Shown here one piece after another: positions 14,771-22,848 of a DNA stretch of 44,615 bases. The position numbers and the translations under genes are program-made. The notes under the pieces were generated by a model. That model did no database searches, was not told the origin of the DNA, and saw only the letters and a list, made by a program, of their open reading frames with translations. The stretch's first letter is position 1, and every line of letters starts with the position of its first letter. Origin of the DNA: Mariprofundus sp. EBB-1 (GTDB lineage: Bacteria > Pseudomonadota > Zetaproteobacteria > Mariprofundales > Mariprofundaceae); contig NZ_RCFQ01000026.1 of assembly GCF_003665155.1 (NCBI RefSeq), forward strand, positions 1-44,615, read 5' to 3'.

Positions 14771-17116
14771 ATGACAACATTTGATTTTGCACAGACGGCC
14801 GATGTCGATGAGTTCGAAGCGGGTTATAAGGCCTTTAAAGCTGGTACCATGTCTGAAGAGCGCTTTACACCATTTCGTTTACAGATGGGTGTATATGGTC
14901 AACGTCAGGAAGGCGTGCAGATGGTGCGTGTTAAATTGCCGGGTGGTAATGTTACACCGGATCAGCTGGATGTGATCGGAGATTGTGTGGCTGATTATGC
15001 CGGTTGTATGCCAACTGATGGTACGCTGAGCCAGGCTCCTGAGAAATTTGCCCATGTCACTACACGTCAGGACATTCAGGCGAATTTTGTAAGTCTGGAT
15101 GATGTGCCGGCTTTTTTACGAAGGCTGGATGCCGCAGGGCTGACTACACGCGAGGCGTGTGGTAATACAGTACGCAATGTCACGACCTGTTTTTTAGCTG
15201 GGCGTTGTCCAGCAGAAAATACCGATGTGTCGGTACATGCACGCCGTTTTGCTGAATATTTTTTACGTCATCCCCTGGCGCAGCAATTTCCACGCAAGTT
15301 TAAAGTAACATTCTCCGGTTGTGATACCGATTGCGGTCTTTCCGGTATGCACGATGCAGGTTTCATTGCTACAGTGAAAGATGGTGTGAACGGCTTTAAA
15401 GTGTGGGCTGCTGGCGGTTTGTCGTCCCAGCCAATGAGCGCGCTATTGTTGGAAGACTTTATTCCTGAATCCGATGTTCTGCTTGTCGGTGAAGCGTTAA
15501 TGCGTATGCATTTTAAATTTTCTGATCGTAAACGTCGTGCCCGTGCACGCTTGAAATACGTGGCGCAGAAGCTCGGTGCAGAAGGATTTGTTGAAGAGTA
15601 TAAAAAACAACGCGCAGTGATTGAAAGCACGCATGTTGGTGATAGCGATTATGTTGCGTCAAATTGGCGTCAACCTACTGCTGCATTACCGAGTTCTGAC
15701 ACCGGTGTGGTTGATCAGCATAATGGTAAAAAAGCGGTCTTGCTGAATCTGTTCCGTGGTGACCTTATACCGGCACAGTGTCACGCGGTTGCTGATGCAG
15801 CACGTGCAGCAGGTACGCATGCATTGAGTGTTACCGCTGAGCAGGGCTTTGTGATTGCCGACGTTGATGCTGATCAAGTTGAAACATTGGTGAGCAGCCT
15901 GGTTGATGCCGGTTTGGCTGTTGAGTATGCCCGTGGTATCGCTGATGTGACTGCTTGCCCCGGTACAGAAACCTGCCGTCTGGGTATTACTTCCAGCCGT
16001 GGTTTGGCACAAGCACTGCAGCCTTTGATGGCTGACTTGAAAAAGGATGCAACATTGGCCGGTATTACGGTTAAAGCATCAGGCTGTCAGCACTCTTGTG
16101 GCCGTCACCATATTGCCGATCTCGGTTTCCATGGTATGGCCAAAAAAGTGGCAGGTCAGGCTGTACCGCACTATCAATTGCATGTGGGTGGTTCAGGGGT
16201 AGGTGGTTCAGCCCTGGCATTTGCGACAGACCCGGTACCAGCTAAATATGCACCGGAAGCGGGTATTGCTGTGCTAAATGCATACAAATCCGGTCGTCTT
16301 GAAAATGAGTCCACCCATGATTGGGCTGCGCGTTTGGGCAAAGAAGGTTTATCTGAAATTCTAGCTCCGTTTAAAGCCGATGCTGGTGAAGTCGATGGTC
16401 TGATTTACGACTGGAGCGAAAACGAAGCGTTTAATACCAAGGGCAATAAGAAGGGCGAGTGTGCCGGAGCGGTACTCTCGATGTCTGATGCGTTGATCTC
16501 AGAGGCAGAGTATGAAATGCTGCTTGCACGCGCACATATTGATGCCATGTTCTGGGCTGAAGCACAGACTGCTCTGCGCCGTTCTGTTATCTCAGCAGCA
16601 CGTGCTTTTCTTGTCGCTTATGGCGAAGCACCGGAAGCAGATGCTGAGGTGTTTGGTCTGTTAATCGCTAATGCCGGTGCTGATGCCGATGTGATGGCTG
16701 GTTTTAATGCCGTGCAGGGTGCGATGATGAGTATTGATCTGGCCGATCCGGGTGCCGGTGTGACCAAATTACGTGAAGTACAGTCGGCCTGGTTAGCAGT
16801 GGCTCAGAAACGTTTTGCTGCGGTTCCGGAAACGCCTGAAGCTGTTGTGACTGAAGAAGTAGCAGTAGTCGTTGAGAGTTCGGATGTTACCTTGCTTGAT
16901 TTGACTGGTGTGGCGTGTCCGATGAATTTTGTGAAAACCAAAATTAAGATGAGCATGATGCCTGTTGGTTCTTTGCTGGATGTGATTCTTGATGATGGTG
17001 CACCGATTGAGAATGTACCGCTATCACTTGAAGAGCAGGGGCAGACAGTGCACAGCAAAGAGAAGATTTCAGATAGCCAGTGGAAAATAAGAGTGGAGAA
17101 AATTTCGTCGATTTAA
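14771..17116 (+). CDS. Sulfite reductase with C-terminal helical and TusA domains
   Basis: A 781-residue sirohaem enzyme reducing sulfite (or nitrite) by six electrons. It has two tandem repeats of the NiR/SiR fold. The second repeat carries the classical sirohaem-4Fe4S cysteines C396-x5-C402 and C439-x3-C443 (ACPGTETC, SGCQHSC), and the first has a similar set (C130, C140; C184-x3-C188), so a second cluster is possible. From about 560 to 690 comes an Ala-rich all-helical segment, and from ~705 a TusA domain with LTGVACPMNF (CP motif, C716). TusA-type Cys carry persulfides. Sulfite reduction in this operon is therefore probably linked to protein-bound sulfur. The AGAGG before the ATG lies at repeat E. 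Confidence 0.88.
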   Translation: MTTFDFAQTADVDEFEAGYKAFKAGTMSEERFTPFRLQMGVYGQRQEGVQMVRVKLPGGNVTPDQLDVIGDCVADYAGCMPTDGTLSQAPEKFAHVTTRQDIQANFVSLDDVPAFLRRLDAAGLTTREACGNTVRNVTTCFLAGRCPAENTDVSVHARRFAEYFLRHPLAQQFPRKFKVTFSGCDTDCGLSGMHDAGFIATVKDGVNGFKVWAAGGLSSQPMSALLLEDFIPESDVLLVGEALMRMHFKFSDRKRRARARLKYVAQKLGAEGFVEEYKKQRAVIESTHVGDSDYVASNWRQPTAALPSSDTGVVDQHNGKKAVLLNLFRGDLIPAQCHAVADAARAAGTHALSVTAEQGFVIADVDADQVETLVSSLVDAGLAVEYARGIADVTACPGTETCRLGITSSRGLAQALQPLMADLKKDATLAGITVKASGCQHSCGRHHIADLGFHGMAKKVAGQAVPHYQLHVGGSGVGGSALAFATDPVPAKYAPEAGIAVLNAYKSGRLENESTHDWAARLGKEGLSEILAPFKADAGEVDGLIYDWSENEAFNTKGNKKGECAGAVLSMSDALISEAEYEMLLARAHIDAMFWAEAQTALRRSVISAARAFLVAYGEAPEADAEVFGLLIANAGADADVMAGFNAVQGAMMSIDLADPGAGVTKLREVQSAWLAVAQKRFAAVPETPEAVVTEEVAVVVESSDVTLLDLTGVACPMNFVKTKIKMSMMPVGSLLDVILDDGAPIENVPLSLEEQGQTVHSKEKISDSQWKIRVEKISSI

Positions 17117-17148
17117 ACGTCGATAGAAGTAATCAATAGGCTTCACTG

Positions 17149-19800
17149 ATGATGTCATCCAGTACTGATCTGCATCCATTTGCTAATCCGGGGCGTACCA
17201 AGCTCTCTCTGGTTAGTCGTGGCGTGGCGTTGCCTGATGGCTTGCAGCATGCATCCCAATGGGTGTCGCAGGCCAATGCCATTGAGACTGTACTGGATAT
17301 TAAACTACCCACCGGCCAGTTGTGCACGGTGCCGGTTGGCCAACCTTATACACAGCAAAGTAGTTTTTCTTTAGAACAGAAGGGTGATAAAACGTTGCTG
17401 CATTGCGGTGGTGAAGTGTCTGAAGTGACGCTGATTCCTGCTCCTGTATTTTATCAGAAGAAAACACGTAGTGGTGCCCGCATGGGCAGCTTTGCGTCGC
17501 TGCATGATAGATTGTTGATTCTGCATCCGTTCATGGGCTGTGGTTTTTTTAATCAGTCGGGTAACGCCTGTCAGTATTGTCAGTACGAATCGATGACGAA
17601 TGAGGATCAGCCGCCACTGCGTGATCCACTGGAGCTGGTTGAGGCGGTGCGTGCTGCCTTGGCTGAACGTGAAGTAGAAACGGTGTATCTGTACAATGGT
17701 TATTCCCCTTCCGATGATGTGGGGTTGAGACAGTTGGTGGCCGTGATTGCACTGCTGCGTAAACATCTGGGACACCGGCAAATTGCGCTGGAAACAATTG
17801 CACCGCTTGATGTACAAGTGATTGATGAACTGTATGAAGCTGGCCTTGATGTGTTTGTCTGTAATCTTGAGATCAATGATGCAGAGCGATTCGCACAAGT
17901 GTGTCCGGGTAAGCATGCGTCCGGTGGACAGGATGCGATTTATGGCGCACTGCAATATGCTCGTTCTGTGTTTCGTGCAGGTGCTGTGGTTAGCCATCTG
18001 ATTGTGGGGTTGGAGCCACTGCAATCTACACTTGATGGTATGAAAAAGTTAATTGAACAGGGCATTGTACCGATGTTATTGCCATTCAGGCCACTGCCGG
18101 GTACGCCGTTATGTGACAATTCATTACCTAGCCTGGATGACGTCGAGCATGCGCTGTTGGTGCAATATGAGCTGCTTGAGCATTCTGGCCTACCCACGCA
18201 TCGTTTAAGAGATATGGGACGCGTATTAACGCCGATGGAGAGTGGGCTGCTGATTGGTAAAGATCCTTATCTTTCAGAACAGGTTATTACTTCAAGTATG
18301 GGTAGTCATGTGTCGGGCTGGATGGATGCTTTGCGTCGTTATCTGCGCTCCAATGGCAAAGTGGATGAGAACTATCAGCAAACACTGAACAAGCCGATGC
18401 ACTTGCTATTGGCCAAAGAGGGGATTCCCTATTTCGCACTGATCATACTCTCTGCTCTGGGGCTCTGGGCAGGTGCTCAGGATATTCCTGCCGGATTAAC
18501 TGATAGCGGCTGGAATGCATTGCTGATCTTCCTCTTCTGTCTTGCGCTATGGGTGTCTGGTTTAATCCCGTTGGCAGCGACTTCGTTGCTGGGGTTGGCT
18601 CTATTGCCGCTGACCGGGGTGTTGGATGCAGCAGAGGCCTATAGCATGTTTGGTTCATCGGCGCTGTTTTTTATACTTGGTGCCTTTATGTTGGCAGCTG
18701 GTGCGCGCGTAACCGGCCTCTCAGAGCACATGGCTCTGGCATTGATTGACCGCGTGGGTTCCGGGCCCAAGCAGTTGCTGATGGCGATGTTGTTTCTCCC
18801 TGCTGTGATGGCATTTTTTATGCCGGAGCATGCGGTGGCGGCTGTGTTTTTACCCATTGCATGGGAAATTGTACGCAGTCTGGATCTGAAAATCGGTGAT
18901 CGTTATGCCCAATCGTTATTTTTTGCGGTGGCCTGGGGAGCTATCATTGGTGGAGTGATGACGCTGCTCGGTGGAGCACGCGGGCCTTTGGCGCTGGGTA
19001 TGGTACAGGAGATTAGCGGGCAATCCTTTAGCTTTATGGACTGGACAATGGCAGCAGCACCTGTGGTGATTCTGATGCTGCTGCTGGCCGCAGTGATTTT
19101 GTTGGTGATTACACCCTTTGAAGGTGTGAATGTTGATCGGGCACGTCAGTGTGTCGAGCGTCGTCAGTTGGAAGTGGGTAATTTAGAGCCGCGTGGCTGG
19201 TTGATGGGCGGATTGTTATTGGTGACAGTGATTGCCTGGATGTTTGCCGGCCATGCGCTGTCATTGGCTTCGATAGCTCTGCTCAGTGTGGCAGCTATGT
19301 TTGCATTGCGGTTGGTGCGCTGGGATGAAATTGAGCAGCATGTTAGCTGGAGTGTGGTGCTGATGTATGGTGGTGCTATTGCAGTAGGCTCTGCTTTGAG
19401 TGTCAGTGGTGCAGGGGCGTGGGTAGCGATGCAATTTTTCCCGGCCGGTCTGGTTGGTCTGTCATTGATGATTGTATTGACGATTGCAACGCTGTTGCTG
19501 ACAGAAGGGGTGAGTAATGCTGCTGCGGTCGCTATACTGCTGCCCATTGCGATTCCGGTTGGTCTTTCTGCCGGTATTGACCCGTTAACGGTTGCGTTAA
19601 CGGTTGGTATTGTAGCGGGTTTTGCTTTTATGCTGCCGATGGGAACACCACCGAATGCGATGATTTATGCAACGGGTTTTGTGCAGCGTTTGGCCATGCT
19701 ACGTTTTGGCGGCATGCTTTCGCTGGCTGCATTGATCCTGTTCGTTGTTGTTTCAAGCCTGTGGTGGCCAATGGTAGGCGTTGGGCTTAGTGGTTCATAA
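17149..19800 (+). CDS. Radical SAM-SLC13 (sulfate/anion permease) fusion protein
   Basis: An 883-residue two-part protein. Residues 1 to ~410 are soluble and look like a radical SAM TIM barrel: an unusual cluster C131-x9-C141-x2-C144 (CGFFNQSGNACQYC), then VETVYLYNGYSPSDDVGLRQL, ALETIAPLDVQVIDELYEAGLDVFV and PFRPLPGTPL. From ~417 the chain is a polytopic SLC13/DASS-type permease with about a dozen hydrophobic segments, including FFMPEHAVAAVFLPIA, VSNAAAVAILLPIAIPVG and TPPNAMIYATG. The first Na+-motif reads PEH, not SNT, as in a recalled subfamily of anion permeases. No stop or frameshift separates the halves. The gene stands between sulfite reductase and cysD, so sulfate or related anion uptake is the natural guess for the permease; the role of the SAM half is unknown. 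Confidence 0.82.
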   Translation: MMSSSTDLHPFANPGRTKLSLVSRGVALPDGLQHASQWVSQANAIETVLDIKLPTGQLCTVPVGQPYTQQSSFSLEQKGDKTLLHCGGEVSEVTLIPAPVFYQKKTRSGARMGSFASLHDRLLILHPFMGCGFFNQSGNACQYCQYESMTNEDQPPLRDPLELVEAVRAALAEREVETVYLYNGYSPSDDVGLRQLVAVIALLRKHLGHRQIALETIAPLDVQVIDELYEAGLDVFVCNLEINDAERFAQVCPGKHASGGQDAIYGALQYARSVFRAGAVVSHLIVGLEPLQSTLDGMKKLIEQGIVPMLLPFRPLPGTPLCDNSLPSLDDVEHALLVQYELLEHSGLPTHRLRDMGRVLTPMESGLLIGKDPYLSEQVITSSMGSHVSGWMDALRRYLRSNGKVDENYQQTLNKPMHLLLAKEGIPYFALIILSALGLWAGAQDIPAGLTDSGWNALLIFLFCLALWVSGLIPLAATSLLGLALLPLTGVLDAAEAYSMFGSSALFFILGAFMLAAGARVTGLSEHMALALIDRVGSGPKQLLMAMLFLPAVMAFFMPEHAVAAVFLPIAWEIVRSLDLKIGDRYAQSLFFAVAWGAIIGGVMTLLGGARGPLALGMVQEISGQSFSFMDWTMAAAPVVILMLLLAAVILLVITPFEGVNVDRARQCVERRQLEVGNLEPRGWLMGGLLLVTVIAWMFAGHALSLASIALLSVAAMFALRLVRWDEIEQHVSWSVVLMYGGAIAVGSALSVSGAGAWVAMQFFPAGLVGLSLMIVLTIATLLLTEGVSNAAAVAILLPIAIPVGLSAGIDPLTVALTVGIVAGFAFMLPMGTPPNAMIYATGFVQRLAMLRFGGMLSLAALILFVVVSSLWWPMVGVGLSGS

Positions 19801-19865
19801 AAGCGTGGATGATAAGCTTACGTTAAAGATGATGAAGATACGCGTAATAATGGTAGGAGATACAA

Positions 19866-20789
19866 ATGTCTGACAATAAAATATCTGAGCATAAACTGAC
19901 CCAGCTGAAAGCGTTGGAAGCAGAATCGATTCATATCATACGTGAAGTGGTGGCTGAGTTTCGTAATCCGGTGATGCTCTATTCAGTGGGTAAAGATTCG
20001 AGTGTGATGCTGCATCTGGCACGCAAGGCTTTTTATCCTGCGCCGTTGCCATTTTCGCTGTTGCACGTGGATACAGGCTATAAATTTAAAGAGATGTATG
20101 AGTTCCGTGACAGCTACTGCAAAGAAGTTGGCGCTGATCTGATTGTGCGTCGCAATGAAGATGCGATTGCTAAGGGCATGAACCCGAAAGAACATGGTGT
20201 GGCGCGTTGCTGTGGTGCGCTAAAGACACAGGGGCTTCTGGATGCGCTGGAAGAGGGTGAATATGATGCGGCCTTCGGTGGGGCGCGTCGTGATGAAGAG
20301 CGCTCGCGTGCGAAGGAACGTGTGTTTTCCATGCGTGATGAATTTGGTCAGTGGGATCCGAAAAATCAGCGGCCTGAATTATGGAGTCTCTATAATGGCA
20401 AGATTCACGATGGTGAATCCGTACGTGTATTCCCGATCTCCAACTGGACCGAGATGGATGTCTGGCTCTATATCCGCGAAGAGAATATTCCAATCGTTCC
20501 TCTTTATTTTGCTAAAGAGCGTCCAATGGTTATACGCAAAGATTTCCTTATTCCGTATTATGAAGAAACCAAAGATCAGCTGCTTGAAGGTGAAGAGCCT
20601 ACCATGGTGATGTCCCGTTTCCGGACCTTGGGTTGCGGCCCTTGCACAGGTGCAGTGCGTTCGGATGCAACCAATATGGATGAGATTGTTATTGAAGCTG
20701 CAGCAGCGCGTCGTTCGGAACGTGAGACCCGTATCATCGATCACGGTTCCAACAGCATGGAAGATAAGAAGAAAGAAGGCTATTTCTGA
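19866..20789 (+). CDS. cysD: Sulfate adenylyltransferase subunit 2
   Basis: CysD, the catalytic ATP-pyrophosphatase subunit, makes adenosine 5'-phosphosulfate from sulfate and ATP with CysN. The ATP loop [12 protein letters not shown], the [12 protein letters not shown] segment, the [15 protein letters not shown] block and the [14 protein letters not shown] region are all in place, and the 307-residue length is normal. AGGAG lies 6-7 bases before the ATG. It is followed by a set of hairpins before cysN, so expression of the two may be uneven. Confidence 0.96.
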   Translation: MSDNKISEHKLTQLKALEAESIHIIREVVAEFRNPVMLYSVGKDSSVMLHLARKAFYPAPLPFSLLHVDTGYKFKEMYEFRDSYCKEVGADLIVRRNEDAIAKGMNPKEHGVARCCGALKTQGLLDALEEGEYDAAFGGARRDEERSRAKERVFSMRDEFGQWDPKNQRPELWSLYNGKIHDGESVRVFPISNWTEMDVWLYIREENIPIVPLYFAKERPMVIRKDFLIPYYEETKDQLLEGEEPTMVMSRFRTLGCGPCTGAVRSDATNMDEIVIEAAAARRSERETRIIDHGSNSMEDKKKEGYF

Positions 20790-20800
20790 TTGTTTGATCC

Positions 20801-20901
20801 GCAAAAGGGCTCCTGCCCTTTTGCTTTAACGGCAGAAGAAAAGTGTGATTTTCTTCTGCCTTACGAATCAGCAGCGCTGATTCGCCACCCCTCCTGGGTG
20901 G
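20801..20901 (+). promoter_or_regulatory. Four consecutive hairpins between cysD and cysN
   Basis: In the 156-base gap four perfect stems occur in order: GCAAAAGGGC/GCCCTTTTGC (20801-20824), GGCAGAAGAAAA/TTTTCTTCTGCC (20831-20860), AATCAGC/GCTGATT (20866-20882) and CCACCC/GGGTGG (20885-20901). None is followed by a clear T run, so they look like mRNA-stabilising or processing structures rather than terminators. The first is close to a terminator in shape. Confidence 0.6.
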
Positions 20902-20945
20902 AGATGGAGCTTCTATGGAAGTGTTTGAAAGGTTTATGAGGGTTT

Positions 20946-22229
20946 GTGATGACAAAATTGAATATCAAAATGGCTAAGGAAATTGAGCTGCTGCGTCTGG
21001 TGACGGTGGGTAGCGTGGATGATGGTAAATCGACGTTGATTGGCCGTCTGTTGGTGGATACCAAAGGTGCTTTTGAAGATCAGCTTTTGGCCGTGCGCAA
21101 GAAGAAGGGCACAACACATATTGCCTCGGCTGGCGAGATTGATCTGGCTATGCTGACCGATGGTTTGTCAGCTGAGCGTGAGCAGGGCATTACGATTGAT
21201 GTGGCCTACCGTTATTTCGCGACGCCAAAACGTAAATTTATCATGGCTGATTGTCCGGGGCATGAGCAGTACACGCGTAATATGGTGACCGGTGCCTCTA
21301 CAGCCCATGCAGCCATTATTTTGATTGATGCACGTAATGGAGTGTTGGCACAAACCAAACGTCATACCCATATTCTTGGACTGTTGAATATTCCGCATCT
21401 CATCGTAGCTGTGAACAAGATGGACATGGTTGGCCATGATCAGGCGGTGTTTGAAAAGATTCGTCTGGATATGCAGGAGTATTGTGCCAAGCAGGGTATC
21501 AATGATCTGATCTGCCTGCCGATGTCAGCGCTTGATGGTGATATGGTGGCAGTACGTGGTGATAAGATGGACTGGTATGAAGGTAATACCTTACTGGAGA
21601 CACTGGAAACACTGTCAGCACTTGGTGATATCGATAAGCAGCCATTCCGTCTGCCTGTACAGCTGGTGAATCGTCCTCAAACAGCAGATTTGCCGGATTA
21701 CCGTGGTTTTATGGGAACGATTGCTTCGGGTACGGTGAAGGTGGGTGATGAAGTGGTTGCCGTGCCAAGTGGTAACACCTCTACTGTAAAAGAGATTGTG
21801 ACCTTTGATGGCAATCTGGAAGAGGCATTTGCACCGCAGAGCATTACGTTGACCTTGAATGATGAGATTGATGTCTCGCGTGGGGATATGTTGACCCACG
21901 TTGGAGATAAGGCGCTCGACGCCAAAGAACTGACGGCCAATGTCTGTTGGATCGGTGATGAGCCGCTGACTGAGCGCAAAAAGTATCTTCTGAAGCATAC
22001 AACCAATACGGTGAAAGCGATGGTGGCCAGTATTGATTTTCGTCGCGACATCCATACCTTGAATAAGGATGCGTCGGATGAGCTGGCGATGAACGAGATT
22101 GGCCAGATTACGTTCAAGCTGATGAAGCCACTGCACTACGATTCATATGCAGACAACCGTTTCACTGGCAGCTTTATTCTAATCGATACCTTTACCAATA
22201 ATACTGTGGGTGCAGGCATGATTGTCTGA
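20946..22229 (+). CDS. cysN: Sulfate adenylyltransferase subunit 1 (GTPase)
   Basis: CysN is the GTP-hydrolysing partner of CysD. G-motifs are clear: G1 GSVDDGKSTL, G3 DCPGHEQY, G4 NKMD, and SAL. The 427 residues end with FILIDTFTNNTVGAGM, so there is no fused APS kinase (CysC). The start at 20949 or 20946 follows GAGGG by 6-7 bases; I keep 20946 at the first possible codon but the ATG at 20949 fits as well. It is the last gene before the terminator at 22253. Confidence 0.95.
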   Translation: MMTKLNIKMAKEIELLRLVTVGSVDDGKSTLIGRLLVDTKGAFEDQLLAVRKKKGTTHIASAGEIDLAMLTDGLSAEREQGITIDVAYRYFATPKRKFIMADCPGHEQYTRNMVTGASTAHAAIILIDARNGVLAQTKRHTHILGLLNIPHLIVAVNKMDMVGHDQAVFEKIRLDMQEYCAKQGINDLICLPMSALDGDMVAVRGDKMDWYEGNTLLETLETLSALGDIDKQPFRLPVQLVNRPQTADLPDYRGFMGTIASGTVKVGDEVVAVPSGNTSTVKEIVTFDGNLEEAFAPQSITLTLNDEIDVSRGDMLTHVGDKALDAKELTANVCWIGDEPLTERKKYLLKHTTNTVKAMVASIDFRRDIHTLNKDASDELAMNEIGQITFKLMKPLHYDSYADNRFTGSFILIDTFTNNTVGAGMIV

Positions 22230-22252
22230 AGCTGAATGCTTCTCTGTTTATA

Positions 22253-22287
22253 AAGGGCGGTGCTTTCGAGCACTGCCCTTTTTTCTT
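22253..22287 (+). terminator. Intrinsic terminator of the sulfur operon
   Basis: AAGGGCGGTGC and GCACTGCCCTT form an 11-base stem (one G-T pair) around TTTCGA, followed by a T-rich tail. It lies 23 bases after the cysN stop and closes the operon. Confidence 0.93.
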
Positions 22288-22307
22288 GGTAAATATTGTT
22301 GCTCTAA

Positions 22308-22344
22308 AGACAGTTATTGCTGGACATATCCAGCATTACTGTCT
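22308..22344 (+). promoter_or_regulatory. Two-tier hairpin upstream of the cyclase operon
   Basis: AGACAGT...ACTGTCT (7 bp) encloses TGCTGGA-CATA-TCCAGCA (7 bp) with a small internal bulge. It stands about 70 bases before the start of the coiled-coil gene. It could be an mRNA leader structure or a dyad operator; no T run follows. Confidence 0.4.
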
Positions 22345-22410
22345 ATTACTAAGTATGATTGTATATCTGAAGAAGCAACACGTGTGCATAGGGCGAATGT
22401 GGAGTGGCAA

Positions 22411-22848
22411 ATGAATGAAGCAGTGTCGTTGCATGCCAATGCAGCAGAATTACTGGGGGCAGAAAACATTCAGTTGAAAGAGACCATTGCGACCTTGCGG
22501 GATGTACTTGAGTCTAATAATGCAGCGTCGGCACAACGCACTGCCGATGCCTGTATGGCACTGGAACGAGAAGTATCGCAGCTCAAAAAAACGATCTCAG
22601 AAATTCGCCAGACAATGGATGCGCTGCATGCCGATCATGTGGAACAGTTGTTTGTGATGAAGCAGGAGTGTGCAAAAGAGGTTGGACAATACCAACAGAA
22701 TATTGCAAAGCTCAGGGCTCGTCTGGAAGTAAATATACATGAAAGCATACAGCGTGGGCATGCTGAGCATATGAAGTCCAGTGCTGAAGTGATGCAATTA
22801 CAAGATACGATTGTTGCTCTCAGAGAAGCATTGGAGAGGAAACAATAA
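22411..22848 (+). CDS. Coiled-coil protein preceding the adenylate cyclase
   Basis: A 145-residue soluble protein made largely of heptad-repeat helix, with three similar blocks: ENIQLKETIATLRDVLE, REVSQLKKTISEIRQTM and EVMQLQDTIVALREALE. It contains no catalytic motif I recognise. The longer frame back to 22222 runs through the terminator and cysN end, so I start at the ATG at 22411, which has GGAG 6 bases upstream. Its stop overlaps the next ATG (TAATG), so it is translationally coupled to the cyclase. It may be a dimerisation partner or scaffold for the cyclase; this is inference. Confidence 0.7.
   Translation: MNEAVSLHANAAELLGAENIQLKETIATLRDVLESNNAASAQRTADACMALEREVSQLKKTISEIRQTMDALHADHVEQLFVMKQECAKEVGQYQQNIAKLRARLEVNIHESIQRGHAEHMKSSAEVMQLQDTIVALREALERKQ

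Noticed and set aside
14771-19800. Long open frames on the minus strand over the sulfite reductase and permease genes
   Set aside because: They are antisense shadows with no ribosome binding sites and no recognisable domains, while the plus-strand genes have full motif sets.
22222-22410. N-terminal extension of the coiled-coil ORF into the cysN end
   Set aside because: The extension runs through a strong terminator and a Cys-rich stretch unlike the rest; a good start with GGAG is at 22411.
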